DNA of 64,000 nt. Origin: Cryptococcus deneoformans JEC21. Lineage: Eukaryota; Basidiomycota; Tremellomycetes; Tremellales; Cryptococcaceae. Shown piece by piece: positions 10,595 to 20,606 of this stretch. A program made the position numbers and the translations under genes. The notes below the pieces were generated by a model. It was not told the DNA's origin, did not search any database, and saw nothing but the letters and a program-made list of their open reading frames with translations. The stretch spans positions 680,001 to 744,000 of the forward strand of contig NC_006694.1 of assembly GCF_000091045.1 (NCBI RefSeq), written 5' to 3'. Within the stretch, counting starts at the first letter, position 1, and every line of letters starts with the position of its first letter.

Positions 10595-11038
10595 ATGACA
10601 GATGCTTCTACCCAGCATCTGCTCCCCACTGTCATAATCACTCCTTCCACACCGATATCCGACTCTTCGGAAGACATTGCTTTACTTCCTTCTGCCACCC
10701 TATTCTACCCCTCGTCGTCTAGTGAACGCCCGCAGTCTAAACCAAAGCGCCAACGTTATCATACCGGCAGTTCATACTCTACGGAGTATTTGTTACCCCC
10801 AACACGTCTTCCATCACCCCAAACCGGACATCGTCCTCTCCGATCGTCCTTCATATCATTAGCGTTGCTTCTGGTGGGGTTAACACTGATAGCGTCATCT
10901 GTGCTGTGTACTGGAAGTGGAGCCAATGCCTGGTTAGAGATGAAACATACGGGTTTGCAGAAATTGGAGGGTATGGGAAGGGGTGTGAGTGCAAAGTTGG
11001 GATGGGATAACAGTTCTGCAACAAGTGGGAACGTTTGA
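10595..11038 (+). CDS. Small single-pass membrane protein, unknown function
   Basis: A 147-aa single-exon frame starting at ATG 10595 (MTDASTQHLLPTV). The first 95 residues are Ser/Thr/Pro-rich with a basic patch (SKPKRQRYH), then one clear membrane helix FISLALLLVGLTLIASSVL at about residues 90-110, then a short hydrophilic tail. The topology suggests a type II or tail-near anchor with the basic side in the cytosol. The frame is open upstream to 10448, so an earlier non-ATG-limited start was rejected because the first ATG in a normal context is 10595. No family recognised. It converges on VPS41 with 272 bp between stops. Confidence 0.55.
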   Translation: MTDASTQHLLPTVIITPSTPISDSSEDIALLPSATLFYPSSSSERPQSKPKRQRYHTGSSYSTEYLLPPTRLPSPQTGHRPLRSSFISLALLLVGLTLIASSVLCTGSGANAWLEMKHTGLQKLEGMGRGVSAKLGWDNSSATSGNV

Positions 11039-11310
11039 GGTTACGTAAGATGGAGACGTCGAGTGATGCGGAGATGCATCCGAGGGAGAACGCAAACGAG
11101 AGAGATCAAAATGAAGAGTTCAGAAGTCTTTCACCAGAAGGATAGAGGGTAGTGCTCGCGCAAAATTGAAGATATTACAAGCAGGCATGCTAAAATGGAT
11201 GTGGGACATGGAATGGTAGTGCAGCAGGGATTGAAAATAACATGGGGATTTTATTATACAGCTTTTATAAATGCATAACGATACAAACTTTTAGGTTAAG
11301 TGCCCTTTAT

Positions 11311-14300
11311 CTAATGTCCCTGTTTGCTCTCACACACCGGACATTGCTTGACTCGGACCCTCACCGCCGCTGCATAGCCCAACCTGGCCCCGAGATTTCT
11401 TGCCTTCCACGCTGCGCCTCTACGGCCGCCCATACGGCCCTCATCTGCCAGCAAATACGCGACTGAAGCATTTTCTTGCCGTACTGGTAGGTCTACCCCT
11501 TCAGGAAGCACACATTCCGCATGGACAAGATGTCGACAGAGGTAAATCAAAACAAGGGATGGTGAGTTCGTAAAGGCAGGTTTTGAACACACCGCACAGG
11601 TGCTCGTAACTGTTCCAGGTTTAGCAACATCTAACCTAGGCTGAGCAAAACAACCTACATGACGCTTTCAGACCATTAGTTTGACCCTTTTGCAGCTGGC
11701 CCATCAGACCGGCACAGTCTCCATTTAGAATATGTTGGCAGCCTTCCAGCAAAGAGACCTGAAGGTTGGATGCTTGCAAGATTTTTACCAAAGCGGGTTT
11801 CAGTCCAGGGATCTCCATGCCATTGCGGATGCGACTAATGAGTCGGATGGGGTTGATCTCTGCGCCAACGTGCTCTAGAAGAGCACGGATGAAATCTGGT
11901 CGACTTTCCGAATAAGCCAACAAGTCTTCCCAAAGATCCTCATCGGCTTGTTCTTTTGCAAACTCAATTGCCTGGGATTTTGCGTCAGTGCAACAGATGG
12001 GTCGCAGACCAATAAGGTACGCACCCTTTCGACATCGCCAAGACGCTCAATAAGAAGCATCAGCGCTCGCTTATTGTTACCCATTCTGCCGAGGAGGAAA
12101 ACCATTTCTGGAACATAATCGCGCTCTTTACATACAGCATAGGCCTAAAAGGGACTGGTGATGAGCAGTATTCATCGATAATAATAGAGATGGCACACCT
12201 TCTCGAGGTCGTAGAAGTTACTTGTACGCAAGAAAGGCATCAGTCTGTCGACATCATACGCAGCATAGAGCTCAACCTAATCAAATCAATTGAAGCGCTC
12301 AAGCCTTATAGTAATAGATGACTTACCATTCTGTCGCTGTATGGCAAAGAGTATTGTGGATCTTTATCCAAAAGGGCGTCTAGATACATGTACAAATAGT
12401 GAGGCTTAGTTTCAAGCTGGTGTACAACTCTCTCGATCTGAGATAAACGGCTTGTCAATATGTATGACACTCGCTAGTGAGAAATTTGACGCACAGGGAT
12501 AGAGTGGACATGATCAACGAGTAACTGAATCGCAGCTCCATGCTTGCTCTTGTCACCTTCTACACTCCCCATTTCTGCATCATCCGTCTTCTCGCCTCTT
12601 TGGTTCTCCCTTTTGCCCTGGGCCTTCTTTCGTTCTTGGTCAAAGGTAACCAGTTGCAGAGCCTGGTCTCGAACCGCGGTGAAAAGATTGTGTTCTCTAA
12701 TAAGGTCAAAGACATAGGGTTTGCGGATACGAAGGAAGTACGGGAGAGCTTTGGCAGGAAGGCGGTTGATAAGATATCTGTTGCACGTTGTCAGTCCATG
12801 CCGGTATAGAACCGGTCTCGAGAATTCCCACGTACAATTCACCCAGACACTCTAATAAAACTGGATCGTCATGGGAAGCCTGCAGCTCTCCCTGGATGGC
12901 GTCAACCAGTGTTGTGAGATCATAGATTTCCGTCGGCCACGATGTGATGACCTTTAGAAGAGCCTGCTATACGTATTAGTCCCGTTCTTCCAGATTAATT
13001 GGGACTTGCCTGTTTGTCGTTGATCAAAAGATGTGTAAACACCATCTCGTACACACGTCTCCCTAGCCTAGGCTTTTGTGTCGGGATATATGGAATGATG
13101 ACCTAGAATACTATTAGTCAGTATGATATAGTGGGTATAATGATAGAAGTACCTACAGGTAGCTGTTGATGTTGCACGAAGATGTCTATCCATTTTTCCC
13201 AAGCCGCCACATCCTGTTCCAAGATTTTTGGTGCAAGCTCTGCAGCTTGTTCGAATTGCTCTGCAATATCAATCAGCATAAGAGGCCACTTTCTTGGGTA
13301 GCGTTATGCCCACCTTTGCTCACGAGGTGTCGCATATATTTTAACCCAATTCCCTTCATGTCCAGTGCACTACCATGCTTCTTCTGCATCTCCTCGGCTG
13401 CTTCCAACGCCTCTTGGAATCTTTCCTTTTCCACCAGCCATTCGATATGGTCAGCCTCATCTCTTGGTCTGACCACAATGACATCGGCAGGACTGATGAC
13501 TAAGAATGCTTCCTCTCCAGGTTTCTGAGACTTGACCAATGAATAGTCATTGCAGCCATACATGTGATAATTGGCTAGACTCAGTGCGTCAGCATTGGTT
13601 TCTTCGCCTTTATCGATAATCCTTAATTCCGGTCGGTTTGCCGCCTTCCGACGCTGTTCAATGGGGTCATCGGTAGCCTCATTTTCATATCTGTCGGGCG
13701 CGATGTATGCGAGTATGACGTATGAGCCTCCGAAAGGCGCGATACCAGAGATCATGCAATCGACTTGATAGATGGCCGTCATCTCGACCGTCAAGGGAGG
13801 AAGGTTTCCAGAGGCCTGACTTGAAGGACGGGAGCGGACGCGAACACTCTTGATGTGATCCGCCCAGCCTATTAGAAGTGTCTGATCATCTTTCCATTGA
13901 AGAGTGCATTTAAAGAGCTCGGCACGAGGCGCAGATGCACCGCGATCGATGTAACCTATTCGTTGGCCGGTGTTAGTATCGTAGATCTTCACTCCCTATA
14001 TTGACGGTCAGCATGAATCCGATTACATATACCGTTGGGCTTACAAGATCATTAGCCCAAGCGATGAGGTTCCGTCTCCATTCAATAGCCCAGATAGGTC
14101 CCTCTCCAGAATGGAGAATTTGCTCTTTATACCCCATCCATCCCTTCTCCTGTAGGATCAAGTTGCCCGCCATACCACCGCAAACGAATGCCCTAGACTT
14201 CTTTTTGGCAAAATCTGGTTCAAGGGCAACTGCACGCATGGGACGCTTGTAGTCAAAAGCATAAGATTCCGGTGTGCTGAGAGAATGAATCACCACACGG

Positions 14301-15107
14301 CCTGTTCATAATTTTAGTCTCGAACATGGCAAAAGAAGTTGAAACTGAAGGCCTACCTTCTACACTTGACGTTGCAACAAAGTCATCGCTCTCATCCATA
14401 CGCAAACATGTCACACTCGCTGCATGCGGCCTGAACGAGTTGATTTTGACGCCTTCATAACTCAAGATGTGAACCATTCCGTTGTGTGTCCCTAGAGCCT
14501 GTGTAGCTTGTCAGTCTGTAGGAGCGTGAACAACCGTCTTCAAAACTAACAACAGATCTTGGTGACACCGATATGGTAGATGCAGAGTCTTTGGCTAAGA
14601 TCTCTGGTATCCGACCTTTTAATCTGCTGTACTTGAGTGCTCTTTATACGAGGATTAGACATGGACCTTTATGGAATGGCTGATGGCTCACGGTTCCTCC
14701 TCCTCTTCGTCACTCGATTCCTCACTATCTTCTTCATCGTCATCTTCGATTTGTTCTTCATCATCTTCAATTGATTTTTCTTTGGTACTCGGCCCATCTT
14801 TGTTCTCCGACTCATGTCCGCTTCTTTCAGAGCTTTGACTCCCCTCCTTCTCTTCATCATCGTCCTCCTCCTCCTCCTCCTCACTATTTTCATCCCCACT
14901 TTCAGTTTCGCTCAATTCACTATCCAAATCATCTCCGTTGGGTACTCTGGCGCGCTCTTTGCCCTTCCGAGAGACTGAGCTGGAGGTGGAGGAAAGGGAC
15001 GAAGTGCGAGACCGCAGTGATTGGACGGAGGGGCCAGCTTCGGGGGTATCGTGGACAAATGCTGGTTTGCTTGGAGGTGATAAACTCGAGTGGCTGCTCG
15101 AGGACAT
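11311..15107 (-). CDS. VPS41: Vps41, HOPS vacuole-tethering subunit
   Basis: Fourteen exons (14692-15107, 14551-14641, 14357-14498, 14045-14301, 13314-13995, 13157-13260, 13010-13102, 12836-12963, 12495-12777, 12327-12437, 12199-12276, 12025-12144, 11659-11971, 11311-11609) give 1038 aa. Order: Ser-rich and strongly acidic N-terminus (to about 140), a WD-type beta-propeller starting LKYSRLKG (ALGTHNGMVHIL, WANDLGVKIYDT), a clathrin heavy-chain-repeat region (KPYVFDLIREHNLF; GNNKRALMLLIERLGDVER), and a C-terminal RING-H2 (CAVCSKPAF, CRHLVHAEC, CPVCES). This is the Vps41 architecture. Role: HOPS-dependent fusion of endosomes, autophagosomes and AP-3 vesicles with the vacuole. Intron 7 (12964-13009) is GC-AG with a perfect CAG/GCAAGT donor. 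Confidence 0.93.
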
Positions 15108-16079
15108 GAGAATATGACTTTATAAGGTATATACGATGGTTACAAATATACAGCGAGTCGAGTTGCACTTCATCCATCGTCTGTCGGTGCTCGCCATACT
15201 CGTAGCCTCTTTCGCCCGCGCGTGACGTCGTCTGCCTCCACTTTCAGTTTGTTGGCTGTACACAAAATACCACATTAACGAATGTGTGCGGCTATCTCAG
15301 GATATCGCATGCATATGTATTGAATGAAGCTGGAATGATATGCATGAGTATGATAGTCATATTATATACAGGATGTCAGACTGCTGGAAGTCAGCAGAAA
15401 ATCTGCAGGGAGTCTGCGGACAGTCGGGCGCATGCGGGAACGAACGAAGTCCGTCATAAGCCATGAATGACTTCCATTACATGTAGTGGCCCGCTAATAG
15501 ATAATATGTCCGCATGGTATATATATCCATAGTACTTTGATCCCAACCCACTTTCCTTTATCTGACTCTGGTTGGATATGAGAGCTGAGTCTTGGTGCCG
15601 GACGTTCAACGAAAATGACTTCCCACTCACTGCAAATAATTCTTCGGCATCGTTTTCCGATATGCTACTACTACTTCTTCTACCTACAACAGTCAACCAT
15701 ATCATCTCTCAATGTTGCCTGGTGGGAAACCATCCCTCGCTATACTAATTTTCGTTGCTGAAATTTGCGTTGCTGTGGCATTTAATAAGTCCTGTCATGT
15801 TCATGTAGACTGTCGGCTAGGATGAACCATGACCTGATAGCCTGATTTGAAAGAATGGGTTGGAATAGTTGTTTCGACGGCGTCTGGGTTGCCTGTTTCT
15901 GTACTTTTGTAGAAAATCCTACGTTTACGTCGTTAGTACAGTATCTGAAGACTCATTATATCGTTAACTGTGGTTGTGACTGGAGATGAATTCAATATCA
16001 TGTAAGTGGAAACCAAAGAAATCCAGCGCCTCTGTTAGACATCACAGCAGTGACCAAAAATGTGCATTCAATGCACCGC

Positions 16080-16080
<1 letters not shown>
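15108..16080. other. Long intergenic region, no gene seen
   Basis: 973 bp between VPS41's start and uL29m's stop. The first 100-200 bp upstream of VPS41 should be its promoter. Both strands hold only short frames without motifs. I see no repeat or RNA signature. Confidence 0.4.
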
Positions 16081-16125
<45 letters not shown>

Positions 16126-16171
16126 CACAAACTTTTCCGCCTCCTTGCCTCCTCCGAAACCTTCATCCCTA

Positions 16172-16215
<44 letters not shown>

Positions 16216-16246
16216 TTCTGACTGCCTGCTACCACCACCAAAGCCC

Positions 16247-16277
<31 letters not shown>

Positions 16278-16279
16278 CA

Positions 16280-16314
<35 letters not shown>

Positions 16315-16490
16315 GGGGTCGGTGGTCGGAGACGATGACCAGGGGATGTGAGGTGCGTCGATGGGGAGATGAGGGCCGGCAGCGGCGATGAGACCTAGAC
16401 GCCGTTCGTTGAGAACGTACTTGATCCTCGCCATTGATTTTCGACACTGATTGAATCAGTCGATTGTTAAAATAGATGCTCAAAAAACAG

Positions 16491-16528
<38 letters not shown>

Positions 16529-16535
16529 TACTCTT

Positions 16536-16570
<35 letters not shown>

Positions 16571-16613
16571 TGTAGCAAGCACATTCCTCTCCCGCAAAAG
16601 AACATACCACAAA

Positions 16614-16645
<32 letters not shown>

Positions 16646-17087
16646 TTCTGCTGCTGTCCAAGCTCGACCTTTTATATCGTATCAGTACCTGCGTTATTGC
16701 TGCCCGGGAACAGCTCAAAAGGAAAAAGACTCACCACTGTGCAAGTTTGCATCTTCCGGCGCGAGGGATTCCAAACTACCAAACCCCTGACTCGGGTAAA
16801 CATCTGTTGGCCTTCCTTGCGACTTTACGGGTACGTGGAAGAATTGCCAGAGCGGGTGAGGTTCTTTCCGCTTTTCTTCCAAACCTTCATAGTACTCCGG
16901 GGGAGGAGGGTACTTTGTTGGTTCGGGATAACCGCTGGGCAAATGAACGGTGACTTGACGAGCAGCTCGGGTGAATATGGGCTTTCCCTTCTTTGTGGAT
17001 CGAGGCTCTGGGGTAGCAAGAGGGGGAGCGTCGGTAATGATTGGTTGAGGGAGAGGAGCGTGGGCAGAGGGATCGGCGGGGGGATGG

Positions 17088-17134
<47 letters not shown>

Positions 17135-17194
17135 GTCTGTGTGCATACGGCGGAAAGCCCGTGTGAGCGTGGAGAGACGGGGGAGACGGGACAT
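16081..17194 (-). CDS. MRPL4: Mitochondrial ribosomal protein uL29m (Mrpl4/MRP-L47)
   Basis: Three exons (16735-17194, 16496-16668, 16081-16446) give 332 aa. The N-terminus [19 protein letters not shown] is a basic amphipathic mitochondrial targeting sequence. The diagnostic block spans the first splice junction: [40 protein letters not shown], then [14 protein letters not shown], which is the MRP-L47/uL29 domain placed after a Pro-rich linker. The acidic, Glu/Gly-rich C-terminal extension is less conserved. It is a component of the mitoribosome large subunit near the exit tunnel. The start was chosen because ATG 17194 sits in GCCACC context and begins the targeting peptide; the frame is open to ATG 17311. 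Confidence 0.9.
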
Positions 17195-17221
17195 GGTGGC
17201 TGCCTTTTTTTCACGGAATGC

Positions 17222-17252
<31 letters not shown>

Positions 17253-18016
17253 AGATGCTGCCGACGACGAGAGAACGCACTTTCTTGGATAAAATACGCA
17301 AAATACAGCAAGAAATATTCAGCACACTCAAATTCTTGCTCGAGTGTCTTTTACACAAGCCACACTATGCATGACGCATGAGTCTGTAATAGGACGGGTG
17401 GCCGACGGTGCTGGTGAAAGATCCGGTGTACTTGTGGCGGTAATGGTGGTCAGAAGGCAAGCGGAAGGGTCGGTCAATTCATCTTCACAACAGAGCTGCT
17501 GCAGCAGATTCCCACTATGCAACGTCTCTGCTATATAAAGGAAGCCTCGCCTTATATTCCCATGTTCACGCAATTCTTTAGCTTAGCCCGCGCCTAATCA
17601 TGCTCTGCAAGCATCGCGGGGATCTCATGTCTAGATCTCACAATGATGATAGGGTTGCACTGCCGACGATGAGGAACGGCCCGGCAAGCAAGCTGTATAA
17701 AATAAATAACCTAATCTCCCGGCAAACTGCTGTGTGATCACCCATCTGCGTTAATGGCAGAGACTTTGCTGTTTGTGGAAAAAGGAAAGCACATATCGGG
17801 ACTTTTCGCAATAAGATCTGCCTGTCCCATGAGAGTACAGGAGACATACATATGAAAACATCATAATATAATTCGTTGTCCGTTGTCCCATCGTCATATC
17901 AAAACATAAAAACTATATACTTATTGTCCGATGCCCCCCACATGTCGAAATATAAAGAACGAAAGCCAGTGTCCGCTGCCACCCCCTTGGAACGATTTGC
18001 TTGCCATCAACATATC
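17195..18016. other. Intergenic between uL29m and the ThuA-like gene
   Basis: 822 bp holding the uL29m promoter and the ThuA-like 3' UTR. It contains a strong TATA-like element (see separate entry) but no coding sequence I can support; the long plus-strand frame reaching into uL29m is an antisense shadow. Confidence 0.4.
17531..17540 (+). promoter_or_regulatory. TATA-like box CTATATAAAG without an assigned gene
   Basis: The plus strand reads CTATATAAAG, an excellent TATA match, followed 50-110 bp later by no coding frame. Either strand-reversed chance in an AT-rich spacer, or the promoter of a noncoding transcript running toward 18 kb, antisense to the 3' end of the ThuA-like gene. Confidence 0.25.
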
Positions 18017-19488
18017 CTAAAGCGCCAAACCCATCCCGAAAACGGCCCCGAGGATACTTACACCCAACGCCATCAGGACGCTACTGGGTAATACCTGTTC
18101 ACTGCCATTAGATTCCGAGCTGCTGGATCCAGAAGCGGCCACAGCGGTTACAGCAGTGGTAGCAGCAGTCGATCCGCCATGCGTGGAAGAGCCGCCGACA
18201 GTAGCAGTGCTTTGATTGGTGGATGGAGCGGTGGCGTTCCCGACGACTCCGACGCCGTAAGCCTTAGTTGAAGCTCCATCTAAAGCCCACAACAAGCCTC
18301 CCATGAGGTGACCTATAAAGGTCTCATCCTCCCATGCTGATATCGTAAACATATCAGTTTCAATAATTCTTACTTCAAGTGATCAAAGGGGGAACATACT
18401 GGAGTTAAGGTGTCCCAAAGAAGTGTAAAAGGATCGGCCAGCTTTGGAAACCGACTCTGCGAAAGGCTGAGCAGAAAGGGGAGACTCGATATACCATGCG
18501 ATTGGGTGAGGGGATCCATGGATGTTAGAGTAATCACCTTGTGAGCTGCCGTTGTCTATACCAAGGTCAGTCAAGATCTGATGCCTCGCAAGTTGTTGAA
18601 TTTGGCTGCACGTACTAACGTAGCTTGTCTCGTCAACAGTCAAGATAACGACAGCGCCGTTGTCTCGAGGATTCGTCGAAAAGTAGTAGACTTCTTCTTG
18701 CTACAGTTGGTATTCATAAACGTTCGCCCCCAGCGATAACGTGCAAGACTTACGAAGGTCCATCGATCAGGTACATTAGCCACAGCGGGGTGAGTAGTAT
18801 TCAACCTTTCAAATGTCTGGTCCCTGTGTCAGTATCTACTGACTGATATCCGTGAAAACAAAGAACAACAACCAAAAAAGAAAATTAAAAATAAAAATAA
18901 AAAACGTACAGCAGTTTGAAGTGGGGGGTGGTAGTCGAAGAAGGCTGTGCATATGCCGGTCAATCATTATTCGTACGTGCGCTTTACGGCATGAGCTTAC
19001 CTCCCAAAGCCAGTCCATAGTTGACGTCGTCGGTCAGACAAGTAGATGCAGAGTGCACGCCGGTGTAAACTCCTCCGGACTGGAAGAACGTCTGCAAAGC
19101 AGCCTTGCCAGGTGCGTCCAGCACTTGGATGCAATAAATCAGCATACTATTCACATGTGAATGGGAGTCGCACACCTTCCTCCGAGTTGGAAACGAACAT
19201 AACACCGTCGAAACCACTCAAAGTTTCGTTGGTGAACATCTGCATATCCCTGCTTTCGTGTGAGCGTGTGAAATCACGAACAAGGCCAACAAGATATGCT
19301 TACTCGGAAAAGACAAATTGGACACCATACTTGTCAGCATTCTGACCGAGAACGTTTATGGCAGTTGGGATAGAATCGTGGCGGTAGCCGTCTGGAGCTG
19401 TAGCGCTATAGACGAGTACTCTAGGAGTCGACTGCTGGGCATATGAGGCTGCCGCCAGAAGGAGAGGAGTAATTACTGAGAGGAGCAT
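18017..19488 (-). CDS. Secreted, GPI-anchored ThuA-like (trehalose-utilisation domain) protein
   Basis: Eight exons (19304-19488, 19176-19249, 19001-19123, 18910-18944, 18754-18816, 18616-18700, 18400-18555, 18017-18336) give 346 aa. MLLSVITPLLLAAASYA is a signal peptide. The body follows the ThuA fold, a class I glutamine-amidotransferase-like domain: RVLVYSATAPDGYRHDSIP, FDGVMFVSNSE, GGVYTGVHSASTC, DETSYV, SPHPIAWY, TWEDETFIGHLMGGLLWAL. A Ser/Thr/Ala-rich linker and a hydrophobic tail (SSVLMALGVSILGAVFGMG) form a GPI-anchor signal. ThuA enzymes act on sugars, but the activity here is unknown. Intron 1 has an AAGCAG tandem acceptor; I used the second AG. The SYV/NNG junction uses the GTACGT donor at 18615, which keeps the frame. 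Confidence 0.85.
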
Positions 19489-20105
19489 TGTACGGGTACG
19501 GGTACGGGTTACAGAGGTGGTGGGAAAGAGAGGAGAGCAAGAAAACAAATAGATGACCCCGATGACGCAGAAGAATGGGAGAACGACATGTGACAAAGTT
19601 CTTCGTTGATGATGCCAAGCGGCCGCAAATAAGGAATATAAATAACACCGTGGCGGCGCGCCATGAATGATTAATTAATAGCAAAAAACAACACCGAGTG
19701 GGCTAAGCATAATAGTTAGATAATAACATCCGGTGGGTCTTCGCCGATACAAACAACGCCAACAAATAACACAGTAGTACAGTAAATAACACCCAGCGGC
19801 GTTCCCTGATGAAAATATCATAAATAACACCCAGCGGCGTTCCCGATGAAAATAACGTAATTAAATACTAAATAACACCCAGCGGCGTTCACCGTTGAAA
19901 ATAACAATAAATAATATCGAGCTATTCTCTGCACTTTCCCTCAAATGTGAGCATTACCACTGGCCACAGCACCATCCCAACTGGCGCCAAAAGTTATCCC
20001 ATCCCATCGTCTTCGTCACCAGCATTTGCAACCCGGCATCCATCGTATCTCTGACCACACACCATACGAAGCGTATGCAGATAATGTTACATCTCATTTC
20101 CATCC
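19489..20105. other. Repeat-bearing intergenic region
   Basis: 617 bp between the ThuA-like start and the NDUFB3 stop, AT-rich, with many AATAACA words and the tandem repeats listed separately. No coding frame is credible. Confidence 0.5.
19783..19905. repeat. Three direct repeats of a ~37-bp unit
   Basis: Copies begin at about 19783, 19821 and 19869. Each reads TAAATAACACCCAGCGGCGT followed by a TCC(C)(T)GATGAAAAT-type tail; the third has an ACCGTTG variant. Spacing is 38 and 48 bp, the extra bases being an AT-rich insert before the third. Degenerate AATAACA/GGCG words at 19640-19780 suggest older copies. The GC-rich core in an AT-rich setting could be a protein-binding array. Confidence 0.85.
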
Positions 20106-20374
20106 CTACATCGCAAGTGTCTTTGGGTGCTCCTTGCCGTGGGCATGGCCATGTGATGATTTGGCAGCGAAAAAGTCGTCGTAGATAACATAGGCGGTGA
20201 AAGCAACGATCGCTGTGCCGAGACCAGGGAACATGCTCCTATACTATCATTAGAAAGATGTCGATTGCAGAACAAAAGAGGTACGCACCGGAACATGGCC
20301 TTGTTGCTGAAGATGGGGGATTTTCGCCACGCCTCTCGGGCGGCCCAAGGATCACGGTAAAGGGGACCTGGCAT
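20106..20374 (-). CDS. NDUFB3: NADH:ubiquinone oxidoreductase subunit B12 (NDUFB3)
   Basis: Two exons (20289-20374, 20106-20238) give 72 aa. YRDPWAAREAWRKSPIFSNK carries the DPW-x3-EAWR signature of NDUFB3; it is followed by one membrane helix (PGLGTAIVAFTAYVIYDDFF) and a His-rich tail (SSHGHAHGKEH). This is an accessory subunit in the membrane arm of complex I, so the organism has a rotenone-type complex I. I start at ATG 20374; immediately upstream is a possible 36-nt intron (GTAGGC...CCAG) ending exactly before this ATG, so transcripts may begin further up, and an upstream ATG at 20506 would add about 30 residues if spliced in. Confidence 0.85.
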
Positions 20375-20606
20375 CTGGACGTAAGCTGGGCAGCAAGGAG
20401 AAATGCCTACCTCTTCTGTTGTGCGAGTGGATGTGTGGTGTATGAGTGGGACGGGGGAGGGCGAGGTATACGTAGACGGGGATAGCGGTGTTATGTAATG
20501 TGGCAAAGACTACTCGCACTAAAACCTCGTTCTATTTCCTCTTGCACCACGAGCGTTCCTCTACAAATTTCTTTCTCTCCACTATTTCTCCCCCTCATCT
20601 CCCATC

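Noticed and set aside
12474..12842. Apparent frameshift between VPS41 blocks
   Set aside because: Explained by an intron with donor GTACGT at 12835 and acceptor CAG at 12778; no sequencing error is needed.
16616..17374. 252-codon plus-strand frame across uL29m
   Set aside because: It runs antisense through the conserved uL29m exons and has no features.
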